From NCBI GenBank assembly GCA_013365365.1, contig JABVXU010000005.1:310001-374000 (forward strand): DNA of 64,000 bases, written 5' to 3'. Shown in pieces: positions 32,263 through 43,896 of this stretch. The DNA comes from Cruorifilaria tuberocauda. Its lineage: Eukaryota > Nematoda > Chromadorea > Rhabditida > Onchocercidae. Under the pieces are notes generated by a model that did no database searches, had not been told where the DNA came from, and saw only the letters and a list, made by a program, of their open reading frames with translations. The stretch's first letter is position 1. The number at the start of each line of letters is the position of its first letter. The translations under genes were made by a program, and so were the position numbers.

Positions 32263-35200
32263 ATGGGTGAAGTGGATATAACAGATCATTTACCTCCTGG
32301 CTTCTTCGAAACTATCCGATCAGCGAAATGGAACGAAAGGCGGGATATACTGTTAGCACTCATTGATAATTTATCGCAGTATTCGCGCATTGATTCAAAA
32401 ATAAAGTACAGTGAAATTTTTGCTGAGTTAAAATTGGTTAGTGCATTTCATTCTTTTCTTTCTCTTCAAACTATTTTTTTTCCCGCATTTAACAGAAATC
32501 GAGCTATTATGTGATTGATAAATCAAGTTATTAAGATTTACTATTAATTAATTTTGATATTGAAATATCCATGGTGCTTTCATTATGAATGGTTTTTGCT
32601 TAATTTTTGATAGCAATGATAACAAGCTAATCAAATAATAAAAAAGGATTGTTTATTTTAAATTAATTTTTTTCTTTTCATCTAGAGCAGCCTTCTTTTC
32701 AGATCATATCAAAGGACTCAAATATTATTGTTGTAACACTGGCACTACGAGCATTAACAGTATTTGTTAAAGCGTTACGCAAAAATTTTATGAAATACAT
32801 CCCTATGGCACGTATCCTTTAATTCAAAATTGTCACAATTTTTTAAATGAATTAGAAAAGAGTTTAAAGTGAAATTATCAAGAGAATTAGAACCCTTATT
32901 ACAGATCCTCGTGCATGTATTAGAGAAATTTAAAGAAAAGAAAGCCTCAGTTAAGGAAGCCGTCGTGGAGTGCTTATCATTTGTCGCTGATTACGTATGT
33001 TTACATACTTATTTAAAAAATTGTTTGTTGTAATGATTTTTTAGTCGGCTACATTGGCCATCATAAGCTTTAAATCTCTTTCAGTGTGATATCGCGATTC
33101 TTACTGATCCCATATGTGAAGCTTTAGAAAAAGCCACAAATCCCAGTATGAAAACAGGTATAGACCAATGGATTTATTGTATCTTATGTCGATATCCACG
33201 AAGTACTACACCAATCGCATTTATCAAAAACATTGCACCATATCTTGTTAAAGTAAAATTTTCTCTATTTCACTATATCTAGTTTTATTAGCAGTTAAAA
33301 GTATTTTCTTTTGAAGTTGGTATATAAGCGGATTTTTCCAGCACAGCAAAGATAGCGATCCGGACGTTCGTGAGGGAAGCTGCATGGTTTTTGGCGCTAT
33401 TTTACGATTAGTTGAAGAAAAAATAACAGCTTCTATCGCTGATGGAATATTCTCTGACAAAACTAAATTAAAAAAGATCATGGAATACTTGGAAAAAGCT
33501 GAGAAAGATTTCGAAACTTATAAGCAGATGCGAATCGAAACCGATATTGCTTTGGATTCTTGTACTTTGAATGAAAATATGGTTCATTTTCAACTGATAT
33601 GAAGCCTGGAAATTTTTTTTTCATTATTGGCAAAAATTAAGATGTAATAAAGAAAATTATTTCAGCTTTGATCTGTTTTCATTTTTGTTTTTAAGTTGCT
33701 CTAATATTGCCCCCAAGTCGTATTCTCTTCAGGTTTTAATTACCTCTTCAAAATCAACTCTAATAATTGTAGAGAAAACAGATTTTATATCTTTCTGAGA
33801 ATTTAGGAACATTATGCGGAATCAGTTGGCGATTTAGTTGAGCCCGATGTAGAGATTAATTCTTGGGAATTGTTGACTGAAACGAAAATTAGTAATAAGA
33901 TCCCGTGTGATATCCAAGCAAAGTTGGCCTCGAAACGGTGGAACGATAGAAAAGAAACATTGGAGGTAAATTTTGATATTCCCTATTGCTTTACGAAAAG
34001 AGGAGATAGTTTAGATGGAATGAACTTTATCTTAGCACCGAAATAACTGCGCTGTTTGAAATTTATAGATATTGTGCAAAATTTTGGAGGACAATCCGCG
34101 ACTTTGCCCTGATGAAGATCACTCAGAATTGATTGAAATACTGCGTAAGGTAAATGTTCCAAAATTCCTATTTTTATACAAGCGGAATGGTCGAGCTATA
34201 TATTACTGCTTGTTGTTTCAGATACTTGAAAAAGATGCGAATATTAATGTAGCCGCAGCAGCAGTGAAGTGTATAATAGGCTTTGCAAATGGTTTACGTT
34301 ATAAGTTCGCCACATTCATACCAAAAGTAAATTTTCTTTATCTAATTTAGTAAAGAAGGTTTATCCACGAAATAAATTTAATCTACCAGAGAAAATTTCC
34401 TAGTATTAAATATTTTAAATAAAATTTTCAGTTTAATTCTCTAATTCATGGATTATCCATTTACTTATTATTAATTTTTCAGATTTATAATTCTGTTTTC
34501 GAGAAATTCAAAGAGAAGAAATTTATTCTTCGCGAGCCGTTAATTGAACTTTGTGATGTCCTTGCTTTACTGGTAAGTGGATTTTTTTGAACGTCTAAAG
34601 ATTTTATCATGTGTTGCACAGTTGAGGAAGTTAGATTTATTGTGGAAATTAAGCAGTGAATTCACCTCAAAAATATGTTTTCTATCATGACTAATTCTCA
34701 GACTCCTCTTTCTGCGTATATCGAAGCTGTGGAGATTGCGCTGCAGAAGCCAAATCCACAAATAAAGATGCAAACTGCTCTTTTTCTCTCGCGATTACTA
34801 CGTCAACACAACATGCATACTTCACCGTTGGACTGTATAAAGGAAAGGCTTGGACCTGCATTAACTAAGGTAGCTTTTAAAATGATTTTTTTTCTTTCTT
34901 TAGTAAAAAAAGAAACGAGAATTTTGACGAAGATTAATGAAAGATAAATATATGGGAGGTAAATGTGTAGCAGTGATGAAAATTGCTGATCTATAAAGAG
35001 ACTAACACGCGGTAAGTCGTTTTTTTGTTTCGTTTTTTGTTTTTTTTTTCTTATTCATGGTACAAATATTGTAGAGTTATAGGACTCATATCTGTGTTAA
35101 AGTACTCATCAGCTTCCTTAATTCTAAAACTCGGAAGTTATGTTATATTAAACCGGGGTTTCTTATGCGTTAAGCTATCTTTTGATGCGGATCCAGACAC

Positions 35201-37506
35201 TCGTGAAGCGTCGCTTGTAGCAGTTGGAGCTATCATGAAGATTGCTGGTGAGAATATTGTCAATGAATGTTGTGGAAACATCATGGAGGATGTTAATAAA
35301 TCGACAAAGGTTTTCATAAAGCTACTTTAAACTTGAGTCAAGTTATTATAGTGTTAAACATCTTCGCAGCATTACTCAGTTTTTGAGTGATGCAAGTTTA
35401 TATGAGACAGAATTTAATTTTGTTTATCCCTCGATCTCATTATTTCATTAACTCAGGTCCGTCAACACTGTAAAAATCTAATACAAGAATTTGGACTAAA
35501 TGCTTCTGCTCCAATTTTGAAGTTATACCAAAAAAACAGATCAACAGTAACTGCTACAAAAGTTGAAATTGACAAAGCACTTAGTGCTGGTACGAGAACG
35601 AAGGTAAGTGTTGTCAATATTATTATGATTAGTACCATGTTCTCATTTTGTATTTGAAAGCACTAACTCTCATGAAGTTAAAAATTCAAACGTTTTTTCC
35701 TTTTTGTTTAACAGTACTAGTTCTAGGAGTCCTTAAGCTTTTAATCCCACTTACATTTCACAGTTATTAATTATTTAGCTAATATTATGCTTTTTTATCT
35801 GCTCAAATAGACCAAAAATTGACCCTCCATTTTTCGTGCTGTTAGTGCTACTGACAATTTCTGTTTAGTGAGTAGAAATATATCTACGGAAATAACTGCT
35901 TGGAGTTTTATTGCCACTTTATATTGTCTTTTATCTGTGTGGCCGAATTTTATCATACGTAATTAATTTTTCTACATTATATAACTCTTTTATACATGTA
36001 ATTATCTTTTAAATCTGTAAATGATAGGAATAAAATTAGTGATCCTATGAGTAACATAACAAATTAACGTTTTTAAAAAATAGAGTTTTGTTTTTGAGCT
36101 ACTCCATATTTTAGCATTGTTACTTTTGGTAAACTGAAAATTTTATTTTTTTTTTTGAAGAAAGCAGTAAGGCAATGATCATTAAAAAAGAAAGAATCTT
36201 GATGAAGCTTAGATTTTCTATATGTATAAATATAAATATGTATAAATTATTAGCGAGAAAGATTAATAAAATTGTTTTTGAAGATTTTCTTATATTTTCA
36301 CCAGCCTGATAAAAGAACATACTTTTGCTTTGATTTTGAAACTTGATTTCCAGGGTTCAAAAAGTAATGTTAAGATCATCAAAAAAGTGTCTAATGATGC
36401 AAAAGTTTCAAAATCAAAGTTTAACAGTGGAATAACGCCTGAAGCTGGAATTAAGTCCATCCAAACTGCTGTCCCAATTGCATCGGTGGAAGTAAAACGT
36501 GAGGAATTAATAAGGTTTTATAGACAAAACTGCTTTATGCCATAGCAAAACTAGTTGTGCAATATTTTAATATTTTGGCTTATTGATGCTTTTTTTATTA
36601 TGTGATGTTTTCTGCCATCGATTATCTTCCTGTAAGTGAGAGGGAATTTTTCATCTTATTTCATCCTTGTCATATTTAATGTTCGTGATATTGCAGGCAA
36701 TCAGATGCTGGAAATCGGTAAGGCTAAAAATCATGAAAGAAATAATCCAAGTGAAGAAGATGTATTTTTTGACGCTACAGAAGAAATAGAGATTGTATCA
36801 CAAAGTTTTGCTGATCTGGGAAAATCACTCAAGAGAAAAGGATCTTATACTATAACTAAAAGAAAATCAGGTGATTAACGTCAGAGCTTGGAGATAATTA
36901 AACTGCTAGCTGATTATTTTACAGCCTTCTGATTTTTGATTTAAAATATTTCCGTTTCACGTTTTATTATATTTAGCAATTACAACATCGAAAAAATCGG
37001 TTCCATTACAATCTGTTAATCGTGAAACGAAGCAGTCCGATGTTGCCAACTTTGCCGTTCCATCGGTCAGTGGTTATGATTCAATCTTTTTTGTCTATTT
37101 TTCTAAACTCTATTGGTTAAAATGTAACATTTCTTTTATGATGGTGTGCTGTGCCAAACAAGATGCTAAATTCCCAGGCCATTAAGTTGTTCTAATTTAA
37201 TTCATGTTGGCTTCCTTCTCAGATTGTTTAGATTTTGCGAGCAGCGCACTAATCTTGAAATTTTTTGAAACATAGCATGTTTCCCTGTTGTTCCGTACTT
37301 ATTAAGTTTGTTTGGTCCCTGAATTATATGAAAGTTTCATTCACGAATCGGTTTTTGTTGAGCCTTTCACTACGATTTTTAAGTAATTTTAAAACTTTAA
37401 GGTTCGCAAGTATGGATCTCGCTTACCTATTCCGACACCACGAGGCACATCTGGAAGTCGCATTCCTTTACCTGTTTACAGAACACATGAAAACCGCCAT
37501 AATTGA
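32263..37506 (+). CDS. Two-TOG XMAP215/ZYG-9-like microtubule protein with SxIP tail
   Basis: Predicted tubulin-binding, plus-end-associated factor of 730 aa from 16 exons (32263-32436, 32703-32811, 32891-32994, 33085-33252, 33342-33581, 33807-33965, 34069-34149, 34222-34326, 34483-34572, 34702-34869, 35175-35309, 35457-35603, 36354-36498, 36697-36870, 36977-37065, 37402-37506), all in phase. TOG1 spans about residues 8-250 (AKWNERRD with the tubulin-contacting Trp23; EKFKEKKASVKEAVVE; DSDPDVREGS). TOG2 spans about 297-515 (SKRWNDRKETLE, Trp310; EKDANINVAAAAVKCI; EKFKEKKFILREPLIE; KPNPQIKMQTALFLSR; DADPDTREASLVAVGA) and looks closest to ZYG-9. A basic, Ser/Lys-rich linker follows. Residues 697-730 contain SRLPIP (Ser702) and SRIPLP (Ser715), matching EB1-binding SxIP motifs in a basic Pro-rich context. 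ZYG-9 and vertebrate XMAP215 are about twice as long, with three to five TOGs. The exon 13 donor (gtgagg) was chosen to keep exon 14 in frame. Confidence 0.88.
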
Positions 37507-38768
37507 CCTCCTTATTTCTTTTTTCTTTGTAAAAAATTTCTGCTGGAATATGAATATAAAAGATATTTTATTGCTTTGTTTTTTTCCCATTATTCTTCAT
37601 TATTCTCCATCATATCGCTTGTTATTTTTTTATTTTCTAATCTTTTTTTGTTTTAATATTGCTTTAATGTTGAAAAAGTACTTTTTGCATGCAATAATAT
37701 GCTGCAGGACTTTTATTTTACTAGTATTTGTCGGGTCGCTTAATAATGTGCCAAGATCTCTTTAAGTTCTCATACTATATATTCATTCATCACTTTCTTT
37801 AACTCCGATGTGGAATATCATAAGTTTTAAACTGCCATAATGTTTCTGTTTCGAAATTGAATGCTAAGTCATTTCAAATCTTGTTTGTTGAAAGTGACAA
37901 GACAAAGGAAAGTTGAATGTTTTAACAGGACTTTATTTAACCATTATTTAATAAAGATTAACTTAAACATTTAGCAACTGAATCATATCGATGAGAAAAA
38001 TAAAGATTGCCATACTTAACTTACTACTTTGGCGCAGTAAATTTTCAAATTTGCTTTCTCCTTCAATTTCCTATCATTTAATTTTTATGATTTTTTAAAA
38101 ACTGATCAGTGTTTTCACCCGTGGAGATCATCTTTATTGATACTAGTTTTATAAAAATTCATTAAAGTTACTTGAATTATTCAAGCATACGTATTGCAGG
38201 ATAAAAAAAAGCGCAATTACTCGTCATCGAATTATAACAATGTGGTGTTTATAGAACGTTTCCTAGGCGATTCGTTTTATCTAGACGTGTCGGCACAATA
38301 GGTTAATAAAATAGGATCCATTGTGGAAGCTTTAAATAAACCTGTTTGTTCATCGTTCTTTTGACTGGCAAACCTGTTCGCAAGAGAGTCTTGTCGTCGA
38401 AAATGGTCAATTAATTTGGGGAAGAAATTTTGGATATATCTCACTTTTAGCACACAATTCGGTCATTTACATTTTTTATAATTCTTTGGTTTCATTTGTT
38501 CGATTTTTTCGTTATTTCATTTCAAAATGTAAATATTCATTTAACCTATAATAACTGCAATGATGCATCATTCTATCATATAACAATGGTATAATATAAT
38601 ATAACATAATATAAAATAATTTCTGATCATAACAGTTATCAAGATTTTCACGTTATACTAAGATCTTAAGTTTGAAATAATTTTACCACTTTCAGAACTT
38701 TAATCGTCTTCTTTATTTTGGCACAATTAGTCGACGAATATGTAATTCGGAATAATTTGAAACACGTG
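37507..38768. other. Intergenic, no gene seen
   Basis: Space between the TOG gene and the next plus-strand gene. A 166-codon plus-strand frame (37265-37765) crosses the last TOG exon in another frame and runs into T-rich sequence; it is treated as chance. No other signal. Confidence 0.5.
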
Positions 38769-40662
38769 ATGTTGTTTATATTCAAAATCATTCTTCTGAT
38801 TAACCTAAGAATTCCTATCGGTAAGATATCTTTCACTCGTCTCATTTCTTTTTTAATTCTGAGATTGAATTGGCGTAATTATCGCTATTCGTAGACAGAG
38901 AGAAATTTAAGAAACCTTAATTTTTGCATTTTTGTTTACTTTTTTCAAAATTTGAATCAATGAATATGTGATATAGGAGATAATAATAATATGATAGGGT
39001 CAAAAAGAGCAGGGAATTTCAGTCACCCAAAATATCATTCATGTTATTCAGTTCTGTTGAAACACATGCGTTTTATATCAAGCAACTATCTGTCATTTAC
39101 TACTTAATTCAGACTTATTAGAACAAAATGTACCAAAGATTCAGTCTCTTCGAACAAATAAACCTCTATTTCTAGTAAATCCAATAATAGTGATGGAAAA
39201 AAAGGAAAAATGTTAAGTTTTCAGTAATATGTCAAATCGATTTGGGTTCCTTTTCATTAGGACAGGATAACCGTAATGGTGATCTGAAACTTATTTTCAA
39301 TCAAGCCGCGAATATTTTGGGATTCGGAGGTGATCGTGGAATCGATTTAACAATTGGCGAAGGTCGATTCAACAGCAAAGGTATCTGTTAATTTCTGAGA
39401 GTTATATAGAATTCAGCTGTCCGATATTTGATCAAAATATTGCTAATGTATCTTTAGCACGACAAGGAACATTGATTGCCGGAGAAAGAATTGGTGTTGA
39501 TTCAGGTATTGGTATTAATGAAGCTGAAGGATTGGACATTAAGAACTTTTTAAATGTAAGTCTTCTATAATAGGATTGATTTTTGATATTCAATGCATTT
39601 TTCTATAAACTTGCTTTTGTTCAATTCCTTTTATTTTGTAGCAAAGGATAAAATAAAAGTTATGGTTTGGGTTACTAAAAATAACTTAATTGATACATAC
39701 ATATTCAAAAAAATGATTTTAGTTCTTGGTACTTTTCTTGATCTTTTTAAGCTTTTCTGTATCATTTTCGAAGCAAAATCTCTAAAAGGAATTAAATAGA
39801 CTAGTTTTTGGACTCTGTGCATGAGTGATTATATTGCTTTTATTTGTTTTTTGTAGCTTTATTTATGATTTAATTATTAAATAATGAACTTTGAGATATG
39901 TGCTTTCGAAAATTCTATAACAATCTAATAAATTATGAGACTACATTTGTCGAAATTCTCTATCTATACCATTTATGTTACATTAGTTTTGAATTTTGTA
40001 ACTGTTTTGTTCTTCTTTTTATAATTTTCATTAAATCTTTGTAGTTTGGCAACAGTCCTATTTCATTCAATAATCCTATTGGTCTGTTCTTTTCATTTTT
40101 GGAAAAGATCAAAAAATTCTTCACTCCTGTTAGTCCATCATCGGATGCCATACGATCTTCCACGCAGTATGAAAATTCAAATATCAAAGCAGGAAGTATC
40201 TTTCGTGGTTTTGGAGCATCAGAACAGAGGAAAATTTCTGGGGAAACGATAAATTATAGGGAACCTGAAAATGATGATCAAGACTATTATTACCATAATA
40301 TTGGAGTTAGTTTTCAGTAATAATAATGTTGTATTTCCTGTTTATTCTTTTTTTTTCTTTCATCTGATTTTCATTATTTGAGATTAGTTCATTCTATACC
40401 TCAGACTTCAACTTTAAATCAAAAACTTGTGAAATTGCTAATAAATAATAAATATCAGTTAATTCTCTCTTAGCAATACATCAATTTAGAATGTTTTTGG
40501 ATTAATTCTATCAAAACAATTGTCATGTACCAAGAATCATTACAGATTGATGATAAAGTCCGAAAAGAGTTCAAAACAACAAGTGAATCTTCTGGTCAGG
40601 AAAATCAGTCCATATTGAATCAAAACATTATTGAAACTGAGTTCAATGCTACAATTATTTAA
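38769..40662 (+). CDS. Novel secreted 215-aa protein
   Basis: Five in-phase exons: 38769-38820, 39261-39380, 39458-39555, 40045-40305, 40546-40662. The first exon is a compact signal peptide (MLFIFKIILLINLRIPI). The mature protein opens with a Gly/Asp/Ile-rich stretch (GQDNRNGDLKL, NILGFGGDRGIDLTIGEGRF, GERIGVDSGIGINEAEG) that could form a beta-rich repeat. This leads into LFFSFLEKIKKFFTPVSPSS and an acidic, Tyr-rich and Asn/Gln-rich C terminus with no cysteine. I do not recognise a family; it may be restricted to nematodes. An alternative end exists: exon 4 can run on to a TAA at 40318-40320, but splicing at gttagt to exon 5 keeps a coherent frame. It converges with the ZIP gene, with 345 bp between them. 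Confidence 0.75.
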
Positions 40663-41007
40663 AGTTTGCTTTGTTTTTTATTTTGTTTCAGCATCATTTT
40701 TTCAATTTCATATGCTAGTTAGAGTTTTTAATAAAATTTTACTATAAATAACCTTTTTTTTCAATATTTTTTACACATATATATATGTCAGTCCAAGTTT
40801 GCTTTAAAGTATTTTCTTATTATGGATAAATGGTTGATAAAATTATTTAAAGTTGTTTTTTGTTGTAGAAATATTTGCAAAATCTTATTTATATCTCATC
40901 TATTTTATCTTTTTATATTTGATTTAAGAAGGTAGATAGTCATAAGATATCGTTTTATAAATTTTTACAAATCTTAATCATATTTCATTATGCTATATGA
41001 ACGAAAA
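40663..41007. other. Convergent 3' spacer
   Basis: Short A+T-rich space between the ends of the secreted-protein gene (plus) and the ZIP-like gene (minus), with a small (at)n run. Nothing else visible. Confidence 0.6.
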
Positions 41008-43896
41008 TCAGAATTGTATTTTATCAGCGTACAGTGACATGCAATAAAGAAAACAAACACCTAATAGTAGACCTGCACTTTGTAACACAGTAACAGTTAG
41101 ACTTTCCTTATAATTATTGTTGATTAATTCACTGATTGTCTCACGCATCTCTGGAATCTGAAATATTAACAGCATTTAAACTAAGGAATAGATTTCTGTT
41201 TTTCCTTATATGTTTTTATAAATTCAAAAATTTTTTTAAAAGTCCTAAATCTCAAGTATTTGCTATTAGTCTCCTGAATTAAGCGATAAGGAACTAAACA
41301 TGACGTTTCATGTTTTTATGTATTTATAAAAAAAATGAACATTGACACAGGACAAAAGCTAATGAACAGATTCAGGAAAAAACAACTGCATAGACAACTG
41401 GAGAAGTAAATTCAGAAATCCTTTTGTAATAAGTAATATACGTTACGTTATCCTGTTCATGAAATTGTCAGTATGTGTTTCTATTTAAACATATATTAGC
41501 ACTTATATTCCATCTCCATGTTCTTTCCGAATTTGAAAAATAAGTTTCGTGAAGCTATTCATTGAAATATGATTCAAGATAATTCAGTGTAAGCATAAAA
41601 TATATGCAAAGATAAAATGAAATATTGTTCGATAAGATCGATTATAATAATAAATGAAAAAAAAAAAGCTAACCAAAGTGCCTAGGAAAACATAAAGATA
41701 CATTCCGGATGAAACGGCAAAAACAAATGTATCAGTGCTCTCACTGTAATTATCCAATAGTGCACCAATAATGAATCCGAGATAACTCAGAGCACCCGGT
41801 ATCAAATTCAATAATAATGTCTTTTTAAGTCCCAATCCTGATTGAACCAAAATAGCAAGAGTACCTGGAAATTGATGTTTAAAAAGAGCGAGGCATGGAT
41901 AGTTAAATTTGTGTAAACATAAGTGAGTTTGTGAAAAACATTTAAAAATATAATTTTGACTCTATCATTTCAGTTATAGTAAAACTGTTAAAATACACGT
42001 AAAATTTACCCAATTCTTGCGGAAATTGTTGTGCAATACACGCAATGCCAATGCTAAGACCACGGCCTAAAGAATCCGCAAAAGCAACGCCATTACTCAT
42101 TCCATCAACGAAATTATTAGCTGAGGAGCCAAATAAGATCATATAAGCTATGCTGGAAACTTCCAATGCTTCTGGACGAACTTCCATTTGCTCAATCACA
42201 GCTACGGATATACTTATTTTTTTACCTTCTTTCATCTAAAAACAATTACAATACACTTATCCAACCTTTTCTAACTTTTAACAAAATATTGAATTTTTCA
42301 AAAATTAAAAAGGATATAAACTATTTGAAGTATACTGTACAGAACCGAGTTTTGTGAAAGTGTTGAAGTAGTGGAATAAAGCGCTGAGATCGGTTGTGGT
42401 ACTTGTAAGGTGTTATTGTTATCGGCGTGACTCTCTGCATTTTCCACATGGACAATTACGGGAACTTTTTGATTCATTGAAAACTAGAAAAGCTTTTTTA
42501 GGAAATATTCATTGGAATGTTTGAAATCATTAATCCATTGTACATTACATCCTACATACATTTTCACATTTACAAATTCGATCAAAAGTATTGAGGAAAT
42601 CTTATTCAGAAATCGAATTGCCTTTTCAGTACTGAATCACCAAAATCAATCTGACATAATTATTACGTAAGACAAAGTAATACCGTTCTTGTAATAGCTG
42701 AATTGACTGCTGCACTCTCCATCTCCGCCTAGAATTCATCATTTTAATTATGGAATAAGAAAATTTAATTTATATCAAAGCAACATGAATTATAGAATCA
42801 AATCTATAAACTGAAGAAAACCTGAATATGATCAATTTCATCTTTAGTACAAGAATTTTCACGACTTATTGATTTGGAATGTGCCACCGTTGGATCTACT
42901 TTATTGGTTCCGTCAATTTCCGCCACCTTCCGGGATTTTCGTTGCTACAACATCGCTTGCATTTACAAAAAAATTTACTAAAATTTGGAATTTACTAAAA
43001 AATTTAAAATTTAATTGTAAAAGTAAAAAATCTTTTGTAAAAGAATTTGTTGGCATTTGGAAAATTAATAATTATATTCAGAAATTTCACAATAAATACA
43101 GGAAAATTTTTCCAATGAATAAATAAAACAATGAAAGATTGAAAAACTAACTCGTTTAATTTCCACTACAAATTTAAGTATCCTATCAACAGCAAAAAAT
43201 GCATACAATGATCCGAGGATAATCAATGACTTTACTAATCCCACGCTTTCTGGTACCTCAAAAGCCTGTAAAAAATAGCAATTATTAATTGATTATTAAT
43301 TTCTAACAAGCTTGAGTATAAATTATTTGAAAATTCGAGTAGAAACGATTAGCATACCCGCGGTAGCATGATAAAAATGACGGAACCAGAAAGTGCGCCA
43401 ATACCAAGAGCTACCAGAAATGTCATAACACGTTCGTAAAACTTTTTGTTTAACAATGGTACAAAGAGAATGCATATTGGTGAAGCAAATGCTGAGATTG
43501 TTACAATAATCATACCAATACCCCATGCTATAATTTGATTTACAATTTAAAATAATTCAAATGTTTCTAATCATATCTACGTTTACATAAAAATTAACTT
43601 AACGCTAATTACATCGTATTTGGATGTAATTTCTATTTTTATAATACATAATATATATAAATATGTGCTTGTTGTATACCTTCCAGAATCTTCCAGAAGC
43701 TTTTTCTTTAGAGCAAGAAGAGTTTTTGATTATTGTGAAGAAGAATGAAATACGGAATTTTTGAATGGTATATCAAATTGTTTTCTATGAAAAACCTATA
43801 CCGGATATGACAAAAACAAATACTTTGCCACGCCTCCGGTTTCATTTCCGATTGATTTTGCCGATGTGCATATGTGCTATTTATCAGTTGATCCAT
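41008..43896 (-). CDS. ZIP (SLC39) family membrane protein lacking most metal ligands
   Basis: Member of the LIV-1-like ZIP fold, 390 aa from nine in-phase exons: 43896-43824, 43527-43358, 43265-43152, 42944-42822, 42728-42684, 42483-42403, 42235-42010, 41864-41674, 41157-41008. Topology fits ZIP: TM1 WGIGMIIVTISAFASPI, TM2 to TM3, a long polar cytosolic loop (exons 4-6), TM4 to TM8, short tail. Family skeleton is clear (VALGIGALSGS, NNFVDGMSNGVAFADSL, GRGLSIGIA, FPQELG, GLGLKKTLLLNLI, SSGMYLYVFLG, IPEM). Yet the ligand positions differ: TM2 reads LSGSVIFIMLPR where LIV-1 ZIPs have an Asp and His residues (GDALLHLLPHA); TM4 has Asn242 for the usual His, keeping Asn243 and Asp246; TM5 reads QQFPQELGT (from Gln271) for HE or EE-FPHELGD. 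Transport of zinc, iron or manganese is therefore doubtful. There is a good Kozak-like context at ATG 43896 and an acceptor-like aaatcag about 16 nt upstream. Confidence 0.9.

Noticed and set aside
32811..32891. A GC donor (ATG then gcacgt) in the TOG gene, which would be a third GC-AG intron
   Set aside because: A normal GT donor one codon later (C then gtatcc) pairs in phase with the gaattag acceptor at 32890 and adds the plausible QPLLQ residues.
37265..37765. 166-codon plus-strand frame, hydrophobic
   Set aside because: It overlaps the last TOG exon in another frame, is mostly Phe/Leu/Ile from T-rich DNA, and lacks a signal-like or conserved pattern.
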